Below are positions 8,582-17,039 of a stretch of DNA of 64,000 bases, in pieces. The translations under genes were made by a program, and so were the position numbers. Source of the stretch: Peribacillus simplex (GTDB taxonomy: Bacteria; Bacillota; Bacilli; Bacillales; DSM-1321); the NCBI RefSeq assembly GCF_001542915.1, contig NZ_LNNH01000032.1:1-64000 (forward strand), written 5' to 3'. The notes under the pieces are model-generated. The model ran no database searches. It saw nothing but the letters and a program-made list of their open reading frames with translations, and was not told the DNA's origin. Position 1 is the stretch's first letter. Every line of letters begins with the position of its first letter.

Positions 8582-9355
8582 TTACTTTCCTATGAACTGA
8601 GCTTTCCTTTTTTCGGTGAACGCTGCCACGCCTTCAGCAAAGTCCTGCGTCAAACCGGCGATTCGCTGGCCTTCCGCTTCTTCGGTTAAGTATTCATCCA
8701 ATGAAAGGTGATAGGTTGCCTCTAAGTATCTTTTGATCAAGCCGATTGCTTTCGTCGGCTTGGCTGCGATATTCCCTGCAAAGGCCCTCAATTGCTCGTT
8801 CCATTCATCCACACCGATCACTTTCGTTGCGAGTCCGATGGCTTTTGCCTCGGAGGCAGTGACCTTTTCTCCCAATAAGGATAGTTCCAAGGCCTTCGCA
8901 TGGCCAACGATTCGCGTGAGGTAGTACAGGTTGCCTGAATCAGGTATCAAACCGATATTGACAAAAGCATTTATAAAACTGGCATTTTCGGAAATTAGCC
9001 GAAAATCGCATGCAAGTGCCAGGCTGAAGCCGGCCCCTGCCGCCACACCGTTTACTGCCGCAATGATAGGTTTTTCGCAACGAGAAATTTGCTGCATCAT
9101 CGGGCCGTAGTCCTCACGGAGCACTTGACCTAAATGCTTGCTTTCATCCACTTCCGATAAATCCTGTCCCGAGCAAAAGGCCCTGCCTTCCCCGGTGATG
9201 ATAATGGCACGTACAACGTCAGATTCCGCAGATGCTTTGATCGCTTTCTTTATTTCCCCATTCATTTGGGAAGTAAAGGCATTAAGTTTATCAGGACGGT
9301 TCAAAGTAAGCCAAGCGACTCCATTTTCAACCCTATATGTGATCGTTTCGTACAT
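8582..9355 (-). CDS. paaG: 2-(1,2-epoxy-1,2-dihydrophenyl)acetyl-CoA isomerase PaaG
   Basis: A 257-residue crotonase. It has AFCSGQDLSEVDES, NGVAAGAGFSLALACDFRL and NIGLIPDSGNLYYLTRIVG. The PDSG sequence replaces the PGAGGTQRL block of true hydratases, as in characterised PaaG isomerases, which convert the ring epoxide to an oxepin-CoA. I set the start at the ATG at 9353-9355 with TAAGGAG upstream. A longer frame to 9409 would add 18 residues overlapping the preceding crotonase gene and lacks a better site. It lies between another crotonase and the aldehyde dehydrogenase in the paa operon. Confidence 0.9.
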   Translation of the reverse strand: MYETITYRVENGVAWLTLNRPDKLNAFTSQMNGEIKKAIKASAESDVVRAIIITGEGRAFCSGQDLSEVDESKHLGQVLREDYGPMMQQISRCEKPIIAAVNGVAAGAGFSLALACDFRLISENASFINAFVNIGLIPDSGNLYYLTRIVGHAKALELSLLGEKVTASEAKAIGLATKVIGVDEWNEQLRAFAGNIAAKPTKAIGLIKRYLEATYHLSLDEYLTEEAEGQRIAGLTQDFAEGVAAFTEKRKAQFIGK

Positions 9356-9365
9356 AGAGCACTCC

Positions 9366-10142
9366 TTATCCGCCTGTGAATTTAGGCTTTCTTTTTTCAA
9401 CAAACGCACTCATTCCTTCTTTTTGGTCCCCTGATGCAAAAAGAAGATAGAAGTTCTTCCGTTCAAACTGCATCCCCTCATATAAGGAATGGTCAACGGC
9501 TTTATTGACGGATTCTTTAATCAGCCTTACCGCCAAAGGAGGTTGCTTCGCAATCTTTTGAGCAAAATCAACCGCTTCTTCCATTAATAATTCAGGAGCG
9601 ACGATCTTATTTATGAAACCATAATGCAGGGCTGACTTTACATGGATTCTCTCGGCTGTCAATATCCATTCAAGCGCCTTCGTTTTGCCCACCAATTTCG
9701 TCAGCCTCTGCGTTCCTCCTGCACCAGGCATGACTCCCAACGTGACTTCCGGAAAGGAAAATTGGGTGTCGCTGGCAGCAACCAGGAAATCACAGGCTAA
9801 GGCAAGCTCGAAGCCACCACCGAATACAAAGCTTTTCACAGCCCCGATTATTGGCTTCCTGATTAAATTGATTCGATCCCAATCGGCAAATTGATTCGTT
9901 AACTCCAAAGTGATTGGGCTGTCATTCACCATCTCGTCAATATCTGCCCCGGCAGAAAATGCTTTTCCATTTCCAGTCAGCAAAATCACCTTCACTTGGG
10001 AATCGATGTCGAATGCTTCCATCGTCGAAACGATTTCACTGATCATCTTCCTATTAAGGGCATTCAATTGCTTCGGCCTGTTTAAAAAGATGAATCCAAT
10101 GCCGTCCTCGATCGACGTTTCAATGAACTGGAGCGCATTCAT
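9366..10142 (-). CDS. paaF: Enoyl-CoA hydratase PaaF-like
   Basis: A 258-residue crotonase with AFSAGADIDEM, SFVFGGGFELALACDF and FPEVTLGVMPGAGGTQRLTKLVG; the glutamate in FPEV matches the hydratase catalytic position. The likely task is reversible hydration of 2,3-dehydroadipyl-CoA. Its ATG overlaps the EthD-like gene's TGA (ATGA at 10139-10142), so the two are coupled. The neighbouring crotonase at 8582 looks like the isomerase and the one at 4050 is a second hydratase, so the PaaF label is provisional. Confidence 0.87.
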   Translation of the reverse strand: MNALQFIETSIEDGIGFIFLNRPKQLNALNRKMISEIVSTMEAFDIDSQVKVILLTGNGKAFSAGADIDEMVNDSPITLELTNQFADWDRINLIRKPIIGAVKSFVFGGGFELALACDFLVAASDTQFSFPEVTLGVMPGAGGTQRLTKLVGKTKALEWILTAERIHVKSALHYGFINKIVAPELLMEEAVDFAQKIAKQPPLAVRLIKESVNKAVDHSLYEGMQFERKNFYLLFASGDQKEGMSAFVEKRKPKFTGG

Positions 10143-10444
10143 TTCATTTCTTCGCCAATCATCATCGTCACTAACTTCCCTGCAAAGCCCATTAAGTCTT
10201 TCCCCGATGCTTTTCCTTCTGGGGAACTCATTCCTTTTTGGAGGGCATCATGGTTTTCATAATACATTTCACATAGAATGTGATATTCAGAGTCTTTGCC
10301 CATTGGAGTCCCGATTATTTTAGTGACCTCCATTTTTTGAAGACCAGGGATTTTTTCCGTTAACGGACCGTGGACATTGAAATAGTGCTCATCGAATTCT
10401 TCCTTGTTTTCAGGTTGTTTATATAGGGCAATTAGCTTTATCAT
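10139..10444 (-). CDS. EthD family small protein in the paa operon
   Basis: A 101-residue protein of the EthD/dimeric alpha-beta barrel superfamily, starting MIKLIALYKQPENKEEFDEHYFNVHGPL and carrying the typical HxPLxxKIPGLxxxEV pattern. EthD was first described in ethyl tert-butyl ether degradation and is needed there for unknown reasons. Related small proteins recur in aromatic degradation operons. Here it sits immediately after paaD and is translationally coupled to the next crotonase. That is the place where many paa operons carry paaE, the epoxidase reductase. It has no flavin or iron-sulfur motif, so it cannot substitute for PaaE. Role unknown; family assignment is confident. Confidence 0.88.
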   Translation of the reverse strand: MIKLIALYKQPENKEEFDEHYFNVHGPLTEKIPGLQKMEVTKIIGTPMGKDSEYHILCEMYYENHDALQKGMSSPEGKASGKDLMGFAGKLVTMMIGEEMK

Positions 10445-10463
10445 GTTAGAAAACCTCCATTTA

Positions 10464-10961
10464 TTAGATCATTTTTATCATCGGTTTCATTGCTTCGAAC
10501 GGGTTTTTACATGCTTTGCAATATAAGATGCTGCGGCAGGCTGTCGGGCCGAATATATTCTCCATCGTGACATATGTTGATTCACAATACGGACAATCTA
10601 TATGCCATGATCCATCTTTTTTCATTTGTCTGGGAGGGGGGGAGATCCCGAAAACCTTCAATCCAGCTTTCCCTTTTTCCGTAATACGATCGGACGTCCA
10701 GGAAGGGCAGCGCAAAAATGTAACGCTTACATTCCTTACCGTTGGAAGCTGTTTTACAGCCGTCTCCACATTTTTCTGAATGATTGGCAATGCCGGGCAT
10801 CCCAGAAAGGTCGGCAGCATTTTCACCGATACGTCCGGGCCCGAAACCGTCACTTCTTCAACCATTCCCAAATCCAGAATGCTTACTGTATCGATTTCGG
10901 GATCTTTAACGTCTTCCAGAAGCTTATATATTTCATCTGAGTTTATCAGTACGGTCGACAT
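10464..10961 (-). CDS. paaD: Phenylacetyl-CoA epoxidase assembly protein PaaD
   Basis: A 165-residue PaaD protein. The N-terminal two thirds is a MIP18/DUF59-type domain (DPEIDTVSILDLGMVEEV, FLGCPALP with Cys55). The C terminus is a four-cysteine zinc-ribbon-like segment: Cys123 and Cys126 in DCPYCES, then ACRS and YCKACKNPFE with Cys142, Cys148 and Cys151. Related MIP18 proteins help iron-sulfur or diiron maturation, and PaaD is thought to assist assembly of the epoxidase. The gene is part of the paaABCD run, 27 bases after paaC. Confidence 0.93.
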   Translation of the reverse strand: MSTVLINSDEIYKLLEDVKDPEIDTVSILDLGMVEEVTVSGPDVSVKMLPTFLGCPALPIIQKNVETAVKQLPTVRNVSVTFLRCPSWTSDRITEKGKAGLKVFGISPPPRQMKKDGSWHIDCPYCESTYVTMENIFGPTACRSILYCKACKNPFEAMKPMIKMI

Positions 10962-10988
10962 GATATCCCTCCCCTTTTCTCTAATGGT

Positions 10989-11789
10989 TCACCATGAAGC
11001 AGCTTTATCGGACGCATACACTTCGCTTAACGTTTCGAGCGCCGTTTCCAAATCCTCCGTGTGCACGCCGTTTCGCCCATCACCTTTGGCCATGCCCATT
11101 TCAAATGTGGTAACTAAGCCTACACTTTCAAAAACCGGGGTGATGGCCTCGATCCATTTCTTCCGTAAGGTCGCTTCGCCCTCTATCAAGCCTTGCTCCA
11201 CCATTTCTTCGCCATATTGTCCAAGTGAAAACACGCCGGCGAAATTCGGTAAGGTTTTCTCAATCGCTGCTTTCATTTTCGAAACCGCTTCCTCGTGATC
11301 CGAACCAAGCAATTGGACGAACCACAATTTCCAGTGCATCAAATGATAGTAAAGTTCCATCTGTACCTTTTGCGCGACTTCAGCAAGCGGTTCATAAGAG
11401 CTTGATTGCAGAGATTGAATCTTGATCGCTTTAGCCTGAGTGTAAAAATAATTCCGTACCACTGCAAAGGCCCAATCATAATCAGGGTCTTTCATATAAT
11501 GTCCGGGACCATTGGCAGCTTCGAGAATGATGGCATTGCGCCGTTCATTGGCGGGACGGTCGTGGGCGAGCCGATCTGCCGTTCCCTCCCCGATTTCTTC
11601 CAATAATTGATAAAATATCGCGGCATGCCCCATCGTATCTTGGGCTATCGAGGAGGATGCCACATCTTCCTCGATATGGGGAGCGAGCCCCAGCCATTCA
11701 GAACCACGATATGCATGGATAAAATCATCATCGGCCAAGTGAAGCAGCAATTCCTTGATTGCCGTGTTCTTCAATGATTCATTCTCCAT
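10989..11789 (-). CDS. paaC: Phenylacetyl-CoA epoxidase subunit PaaC
   Basis: A 266-residue structural subunit of the multicomponent 1,2-phenylacetyl-CoA epoxidase. It is a ferritin-like helical protein paralogous to PaaA but without a functional diiron centre in known cases. Recognised by the family start LLHLADDDFIHAYRGSEWLG and IAQDTMGHAAIFYQLL, and by the C-terminal half with YYHLMHWKLWFVQLLG. Its start overlaps the end of paaB by 11 bases, indicating coupled translation. Length is normal. Confidence 0.93.
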   Translation of the reverse strand: MENESLKNTAIKELLLHLADDDFIHAYRGSEWLGLAPHIEEDVASSSIAQDTMGHAAIFYQLLEEIGEGTADRLAHDRPANERRNAIILEAANGPGHYMKDPDYDWAFAVVRNYFYTQAKAIKIQSLQSSSYEPLAEVAQKVQMELYYHLMHWKLWFVQLLGSDHEEAVSKMKAAIEKTLPNFAGVFSLGQYGEEMVEQGLIEGEATLRKKWIEAITPVFESVGLVTTFEMGMAKGDGRNGVHTEDLETALETLSEVYASDKAASW

Positions 11790-12138
11790 CTTTCACACCT
11801 CCCGCCCAAGACATTATTTCTTTTTCATCGAGCATTTCCTGCTCATACTTCCGCCATTTTTTCTTCAGGTACCCATATCCTTTTGTGGTCCTGTAATCTT
11901 TGTTGTCCATACGCTGAAGCGTTTTCTTCTCATCGGCCGTCATTTTCCGTATATCCTGTCTTTTGACGACCCAGATATCATCAACTGCTTCTCGTCTCAT
12001 GAAATTCTCCTGTGCCATCATGATGGCGATATCCTCATTCGGGGCCAGCAGGCTAAACTGATATTGAACGGGCGAGGATTTCGTTTTACGGCTAAATACT
12101 TCAAATTCTTCAAAGTAAGTTGCTTGTCTTGGTTCCAT
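11779..12138 (-). CDS. paaB: Phenylacetyl-CoA epoxidase subunit PaaB
   Basis: A 119-residue protein with the PaaB pattern FEEFEVFSRKTKSSPVQYQFSLLAPN followed by a MAQENFMRREAVDDIWVVKR segment. PaaB bridges PaaAC heterodimers in the E. coli epoxidase. It starts 18 bases after the paaA stop and overlaps paaC. The chain is slightly longer than the E. coli protein because of a basic C-terminal tail (YLKKKWRKYEQE). Confidence 0.92.
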   Translation of the reverse strand: MEPRQATYFEEFEVFSRKTKSSPVQYQFSLLAPNEDIAIMMAQENFMRREAVDDIWVVKRQDIRKMTADEKKTLQRMDNKDYRTTKGYGYLKKKWRKYEQEMLDEKEIMSWAGGVKDGE

Positions 12139-12156
12139 ACCTTCCTTCCCCCTCCC

Positions 12157-13113
12157 TTAGATGACCTTCGGAGCCAAGGCTTCCCGTACCCATTTATTAT
12201 TTTCATAGGAAATTCTTCGAAGATTCAGGCGATCCTGTGAACGTGGTCCTTCATTCCTCGCCATCACCTTCAATTTGCTCCAATCAGGTTGCTTGTATAT
12301 CCAGGTTTTCGATTCTTTATCAAATCGAAGGGTTTCATCCGGGATGGTATAGCCGAGTGAAAGGATCCGCTTCACATATTTGGAAAAGAAGGCCTGGCGA
12401 AGCTCTTCATTCGTACTCGTTCTGATTCTGTACCTAATCGTTACATCCTGTTTGGATGACCCCACCTCATTCTTGCTTGGAGGGCCAAAGAAAAGCAGCA
12501 ATGATTCCCACCAATAATCGATCGAGTCCTGAACCAATCTCCTTTGTTCTTCCGTCCCTTCGGCCAAAGCCATGATGATCGCCTCGCCATGCTGGGCGTG
12601 AAAAACTTCTTCGGCACAAATCCGGTGTAACGCACGGGAATATGGTCCATATGAAGCGCCTAGCATATTCGTTTGGGAGATGATCGCCGCCCCGTCTACA
12701 AGCCAGCCAATCAAGCCCGCATCTCCCCAAGTCTTGGCCTCCATATGGAAGACATTATGAAACTTTAAATCTCCATTAAATAAATCCTGCATAAGATCAT
12801 CCCGTTTTTTGCCGAACGGCTTTAGCAAATCCTCGACGACACGAAGCAATAATTGTCCATGCCCCATTTCATCCTGTACCTTTGCCATGATTCCAAGTTT
12901 CCTATTTAAAGTTGGAGCTTTAGGAACCCATTCCTTCTCTGGAAGCGCCCCCATGATTTCACTGATGCCATGCATGGAAATTAACTTGATGAGAGTCCCT
13001 CGGTAATCTTCAGGCATCCAATCATCAGCTTCTATCTTTTCCCCTGCTTCGATCCTGGCAATGAAATGTTTCAGCTTTTCTTGTTCTGCCATCTCATTTA
13101 AAAGAATGTTCAT
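12157..13113 (-). CDS. paaA: Phenylacetyl-CoA epoxidase catalytic subunit PaaA
   Basis: A 318-residue catalytic subunit that inserts oxygen into the ring of phenylacetyl-CoA. Two diiron-ligand motifs are visible: Glu82 and His85 in QDEMGHGQ, and Glu169 with His172 in CAEEVFHAQHGE. The surrounding blocks (GYTIPDETLRFD, WWESLLLFFGPPS) are typical of PaaA. It is the first gene of the leftward operon that runs through paaBCD, the EthD-like gene and the downstream beta-oxidation genes. The promoter region immediately upstream holds an ATAACGTT inverted repeat. Confidence 0.95.
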   Translation of the reverse strand: MNILLNEMAEQEKLKHFIARIEAGEKIEADDWMPEDYRGTLIKLISMHGISEIMGALPEKEWVPKAPTLNRKLGIMAKVQDEMGHGQLLLRVVEDLLKPFGKKRDDLMQDLFNGDLKFHNVFHMEAKTWGDAGLIGWLVDGAAIISQTNMLGASYGPYSRALHRICAEEVFHAQHGEAIIMALAEGTEEQRRLVQDSIDYWWESLLLFFGPPSKNEVGSSKQDVTIRYRIRTSTNEELRQAFFSKYVKRILSLGYTIPDETLRFDKESKTWIYKQPDWSKLKVMARNEGPRSQDRLNLRRISYENNKWVREALAPKVI

Positions 13114-13141
13114 CTAAAACACCTCTTATCCGGTAATGTAT

Positions 13142-13162
13142 ATAACGTTAATATAACGTTAT
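13142..13162 (-). promoter_or_regulatory. ATAACGTT inverted repeat upstream of paaA (candidate operator)
   Basis: A perfect 8-base inverted repeat: ATAACGTT (13142-13149), spacer AATAT, AACGTTAT (13155-13162). It ends 29 bases before the paaA start and lies in a very AT-rich promoter-like stretch. A related motif with the same 11-base CG spacing occurs upstream of paaK at 14833-14853. It does not resemble the published E. coli PaaX site, so the binding protein is open: PaaX or another regulator. Confidence 0.6.
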
Positions 13163-13454
13163 TATAAGTAAATGTTATATTAAATGCAAGACAATTCCGT
13201 CTTTTGTTCTGACAAAAAGGAAATTACCGGAAGGAACGTGGATTTTAAACGCAGACGTTTCCACTTTGTTAGATTCCGTTGGACAGCCTTCCAGTGCATC
13301 ATCCAGATCATCGGATCATTCTGCGGAGACTGCATCATCCCCTTTTATAGGAAGTTATGTTACCGCGCTTTTTTATGACTGACAATCGTCTCATCGCTCC
13401 ATAACTTACCCTGAGGGACAGCGCCATTCACCGTAAGGTATTTACGTTTCCCGC
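13163..13454. other. Region between the paaA promoter and paaK stop, no clear gene
   Basis: About 290 bases with no convincing coding frame on either strand. A reading frame of 64 codons at 13184-13378 lacks a ribosome binding site. Parts (the CTGCGGAGACTGCATCATCCCC area near 13320 and ACGTTTCCACT near 13255) faintly recall the GC-rich dispersed repeat in reverse orientation, but the match is too weak to call. Confidence 0.35.
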
Positions 13455-14783
13455 TCAAACACTGAGAATTTCATCTTTACGTTTATCAACAATACGAATC
13501 GCTTTTCCTTCCGAACGGGGAATGGTTTTTGGGGCGTTAATAATGATATCCATCGTTACCAGACATGTCGATTTCATTTGCTGTAGAAGTCTTTTCCTTA
13601 ATTTCACTACATTTTCGTGATCAAGGTCTTCTCCTACCCCCTTATAGAAACCGCTTTCAATTTCGATGTGCAATTCAACGCTATCCATTTGCCCCTTCTT
13701 CACAAGGTGGATTTGATAATGCGGAACAATTCCTTCCATCTGGAATAACACACGTTCGATTTCAGACGGAAATACATTTACTCCTCTTACTATGATCATA
13801 TCATCCGTCCTGCCTTTGACCCGGGACATTCTTGTTGTCGTCCGCCCGCATGTACACGGCTCACGGGTAATGGAGGCGATATCACCCGTTCGGTAGCGGA
13901 TGATCGGAAGCGCTTCTTTCGTGAGGCTTGTAAAAACAAGTTCCCCGTCTTCGCCCTCATCAACAGGTTCAAGGGTTTCGGGATTAATGACTTCAACGAG
14001 AAAATGATCTTCTGCAATATGCAGCCCATTCTGTGCTTGATGACATTCAATCGCTACACCCGGCCCCATGATTTCACTAAGGCCGTAAATATCAACCGCC
14101 TTCAACTTCAATTTCTTCTCAAGTGTTGCCCTCATTCCCTCTGACCACGGCTCAGCTCCGAATATTCCATAATCAAGCCCATTATCAGCTGGATCGATCC
14201 CCATTTCTTCCATTTTTTCTGCAATGTTCAAGATATACGAAGGGGTTCCGCAAATGCCACGCGGCTTGAAGTCATTGATGATCGTAATCTGGCGATCGGT
14301 ATTCCCCCCTGAAATGGGCACAGTGGCAACCCCTAATTTCTCTGCACCGCAATGGAGACCCAGTCCGCCTGTAAACAGCCCATATCCATATGCATTATGG
14401 AAAACATCTGACTTCCGGCCTCCTGCAGCCACAATCCCGCGGGCGACGATCGTTGCCCAATTCTCCAAATCGTTTTTCGTATACCCCACTACGGTAGGTT
14501 TCCCGCTTGTGCCGGATGAAGCATGTATCCTAGCCACCTGTTCCATCGGAACGGCGAACAATCCGAATGGATACTGATCACGGAGAGTCTGTTTTTTTGT
14601 AAAAGGCAGTTTCGTCACATCATTCAGTGTCTGAATATCTGCCGGATCAAGGCCCATCTCTGAAAATTTCTCTCTGTAATAAGGTACCTGTTCAACTACA
14701 TAGCGTATCGTTTTTTTGAGGCGTGCCAATTGCATACTTTCCATCTCGGCACGGGTAGCCGTTTCAACTTCAGGATTGTACAT
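13455..14783 (-). CDS. paaK: Phenylacetate-CoA ligase PaaK
   Basis: A 442-residue AMP-forming ligase that activates phenylacetate to phenylacetyl-CoA, the entry step of the pathway. The ATP-binding P-loop SSGTSGKPTVVG is at residues 89-100. Other adenylate-forming signatures are YGLSEIMGPGVAIEC, YRTGDIASITREPC and RTDDMIIVRGVNVFPSEIE. Length matches the PaaK family. It is the first paa gene reading leftward, set about 340 bases before paaA, and probably has its own promoter with a paaA-like motif. It is divergent from paaI. Confidence 0.95.
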   Translation of the reverse strand: MYNPEVETATRAEMESMQLARLKKTIRYVVEQVPYYREKFSEMGLDPADIQTLNDVTKLPFTKKQTLRDQYPFGLFAVPMEQVARIHASSGTSGKPTVVGYTKNDLENWATIVARGIVAAGGRKSDVFHNAYGYGLFTGGLGLHCGAEKLGVATVPISGGNTDRQITIINDFKPRGICGTPSYILNIAEKMEEMGIDPADNGLDYGIFGAEPWSEGMRATLEKKLKLKAVDIYGLSEIMGPGVAIECHQAQNGLHIAEDHFLVEVINPETLEPVDEGEDGELVFTSLTKEALPIIRYRTGDIASITREPCTCGRTTTRMSRVKGRTDDMIIVRGVNVFPSEIERVLFQMEGIVPHYQIHLVKKGQMDSVELHIEIESGFYKGVGEDLDHENVVKLRKRLLQQMKSTCLVTMDIIINAPKTIPRSEGKAIRIVDKRKDEILSV

Positions 14784-14832
14784 GGTTTCAAGTCCCCCTC
14801 TTTTTTGCTCGTTTTCCAGTCCGCCCTTGCCT

Positions 14833-14869
14833 ATAACGTAATTTTAACGAATATATATATTATCGTTAT
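14833..14869 (-). promoter_or_regulatory. ATAACG motif upstream of paaK (candidate operator)
   Basis: ATAACGTAATTTTAACGA begins at 14833; its two CG cores are 11 bases apart, as in the paaA upstream motif. A further CGTTAT at 14864-14869 pairs with the first ATAACG. The block lies about 50-85 bases before the paaK start in the paaK-paaI divergent intergenic region. It could control either or both genes. Confidence 0.5.
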
Positions 14870-15028
14870 ACTTATTTTTAAGATTAATACGCCGCTTTCG
14901 ACCTGTCAATATTATTTTTTGAATTTAAAGAAAATTTAAAATTATAATTTACATTATTTTCTGACCATGTTAATTTTACAGTGGCTGTCGAATAGCTCGG
15001 CAAAGGACATTAGAGGAAGGGTGATTTC

Positions 15029-15475
15029 ATGACCATCGACATTGATCAAGATATGCATGAGTACCATTACGACCAAATCAAGCAAGTGCTGGCAGACGAA
15101 CCATATGCCTCTTTTCTAGGGATGAAGTTGACGAAGCTTGGTCCTGGCGAAGCTGAAGCTGAATTGACCCCAAGTGGACATATGCTAAATAGCCACGGAG
15201 CGGTACACGGTGCCATTATCTTTTCGCTTGCTGATTATGCGTTCGCTGCTGCCAGCAATTCATATGGCAAAGTAGCGGTCGGCGTTTCCAATGGCATTCA
15301 ATTCATCTCAGCTGGCAAACGTGGAGAAACCCTAGTCGCTCGGGCAAAGGAGATTAAGAAAAACCATAAACTCGCATGGTACCATATCGAAGTGGCAGCC
15401 GAAGGCGAACTGATTGCAACGATGGAGGCGATGGTGTACCGGAAGAATCAATATTTCGTTGACCAAGATGAATAA
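15029..15475 (+). CDS. paaI: Hydroxyphenylacetyl-CoA thioesterase PaaI
   Basis: A 148-residue hotdog-fold thioesterase. The family core is seen in MLNSHGAVHGAIIFSLADYAFAAASN (residues about 51-76), where the HGxxHG segment and the Asp form the active site, followed by ISAGKRGETLVARAKEI. PaaI is thought to release CoA from dead-end ring-hydroxylated phenylacetyl-CoA or early intermediates. It is divergent from paaK, with an AGGAAGG ribosome binding site before the ATG. A weak stem plus T-run at 15486-15516 follows. Confidence 0.9.
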   Translation: MTIDIDQDMHEYHYDQIKQVLADEPYASFLGMKLTKLGPGEAEAELTPSGHMLNSHGAVHGAIIFSLADYAFAAASNSYGKVAVGVSNGIQFISAGKRGETLVARAKEIKKNHKLAWYHIEVAAEGELIATMEAMVYRKNQYFVDQDE

Positions 15476-15485
15476 GCAGCCTCTG

Positions 15486-15517
15486 AACCGGACGGATCCT
15501 TGACCTGCCCGGTTTTT
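15486..15517 (+). terminator. Weak terminator after paaI
   Basis: AACCGG (15486-15491) pairs with CCGGTT (15509-15514), followed by a short T-run. The loop is long at 17 bases, so strength is uncertain. Confidence 0.5.
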
Positions 15518-15556
15518 CACTTGTACTGAAAAAGCCAGGTGAATAAAAAAATCAGG

Positions 15557-15598
15557 CAAGCAAAGGGGAGTCCCGATTCCGGAACTCCCCTTTGCTTG
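15557..15598 (-). terminator. Strong terminator of the ureide operon
   Basis: A perfect 15-base inverted repeat (arms 15557-15571 and 15584-15598, AAAGGGGAGT pairing with ACTCCCCTTT). Read on the minus strand it is followed by CCTGATTTTTTTATTC, so it ends the leftward allantoin genes. It lies between convergent transcripts and may also stop read-through from paaI. Confidence 0.85.
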
Positions 15599-15630
15599 AT
15601 TGTAACTCATCCAAGTGCCAATCTTTGTTG

Positions 15631-17007
15631 CTAGTTTTTGACCTCAATGGAATCGGTCACCTTCACCCATTCCCCCTGACCACTTACGATTGGTTCCCCA
15701 TTCCGATAAACCATTTTCCCTCTGCTTAAGGTAGCAGTGATTTGACAAGGAAAAGTATGGTCCAGGTAAATGCTTTGCTTATGTTTCGCGAAAAAATTCG
15801 TTTCCGAAGCTTCGTGGATCCCATCAAGGGAAACAATCGCAAGATCCGCATCCAGTCCCTCCATGATTCTTCCTTTCCTCGAGGAGAGGCCAAATCGTTC
15901 AGCCGGCCCTGATGCTGTCCATTCAGCCACTTTGTAAAGCGGGATTCCATATGACCCTGCCAGTTCTATCATCGACATGAGTGAAAATTGTCCGCCGCTT
16001 ATTCCGCCCCATGCTTCAAAAAGATTATGTACCTCCGGATCCTTCATCTCATAGGGACATGGCGAGTGGTCCGAGGAGATCATATCGAATTTCCCTTCCA
16101 TCAAACACTCGATCAATTTTTGTTGTTCTTCACTGGCCCTTAATGGGGGGGCACATTTTGCAACCGCACCTTTTTTGACTAAATCACCTTGATTGAATAA
16201 TAAATAATGCGGACACGTTTCCACCGTTACATCCAGTCCGCGCTGTTTGGCAGCTTCTATTTTTTCTATGGCCAAGCCACTGCTAATATGGACAAAGTGC
16301 AGCGGGCAGCCCGTTAACTCCGCATATGCAATCGCACGCTCGACAGCTTCCGCTTCTGCCTGCACAGGTCTTGTAGCCGCATAATCGTCAGCACTGAATA
16401 GACCTTCCTTCTCTTTTTCCTGCTTCAACCATTGAGTGATCGGGTCACTTTCCGCATGAAGAGCCAAGACCTTGCCCAACTCTGCGATCTTCTTCATTCC
16501 ATGTAAAAGGGTGAAATCATCTGCACGTTCAAATTCTTCATTTCCCGTTGCCGAGAGAAAAGCTTTAAACCCGATGACTCCTGATTTTGCGAGCGCTTCT
16601 AGTTCATCGACATTGCCAGGCACCAAGCCTCCCCATAATCCAAAATCTATAATCGACTTCCCTTCGCCGATTTTCCCTTTTTCAAGGAGGGCTTCACGGT
16701 CAATGGTTGAAGGGATACCATTCAATGGCATATCGAAATATGTCGTGCATCCACCCGCAGCCATCATTTGCGAGCCCGTTTCAAAGCCTTCCCAATGAAC
16801 GCGTCCAGGTTCACTGAAATGCACATGGACATCGATCATTCCAGGAAAAATATGCTGACCATCCGCCTCATACTCTTGAACGGCGTTCCCCTCAAGGCGA
16901 TCGTCAATCTTGACAATCACTCCATCTCGGATTGCAAGATCGGCTTTCTTCACTTCACCAGGAAAAACTACATTCCCATTGCGGATAATAAGATCATAAA
17001 CTGACAT
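15631..17007 (-). CDS. allB: Allantoinase
   Basis: A 458-residue cyclic amidohydrolase that opens allantoin to allantoate. Binuclear metal ligands are visible: His61 and His63 in DVHVHFSEPG, a lysine for carbamylation (Lys148 in GVIGFKAFLSATG), histidines in LALHAESD and LHFVHISSG, and the aspartate in ISSDHSPCPYE. I start at the ATG at 17005-17007 with AGGGGAG upstream; the GTG nine bases earlier overlaps that site. It is the last gene of a leftward set with the aminotransferase and allantoate hydrolase. B. subtilis calls this PucH. Confidence 0.93.
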   Translation of the reverse strand: MSVYDLIIRNGNVVFPGEVKKADLAIRDGVIVKIDDRLEGNAVQEYEADGQHIFPGMIDVHVHFSEPGRVHWEGFETGSQMMAAGGCTTYFDMPLNGIPSTIDREALLEKGKIGEGKSIIDFGLWGGLVPGNVDELEALAKSGVIGFKAFLSATGNEEFERADDFTLLHGMKKIAELGKVLALHAESDPITQWLKQEKEKEGLFSADDYAATRPVQAEAEAVERAIAYAELTGCPLHFVHISSGLAIEKIEAAKQRGLDVTVETCPHYLLFNQGDLVKKGAVAKCAPPLRASEEQQKLIECLMEGKFDMISSDHSPCPYEMKDPEVHNLFEAWGGISGGQFSLMSMIELAGSYGIPLYKVAEWTASGPAERFGLSSRKGRIMEGLDADLAIVSLDGIHEASETNFFAKHKQSIYLDHTFPCQITATLSRGKMVYRNGEPIVSGQGEWVKVTDSIEVKN

Positions 17008-17039
17008 CCAGACCACTCCCCTTAAATAATTTCATAAAC

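Noticed and set aside
13240..13370. Possible further copy of the GC-rich repeat between paaK and paaA
   Set aside because: Only short scattered matches; cannot be separated from chance by eye.
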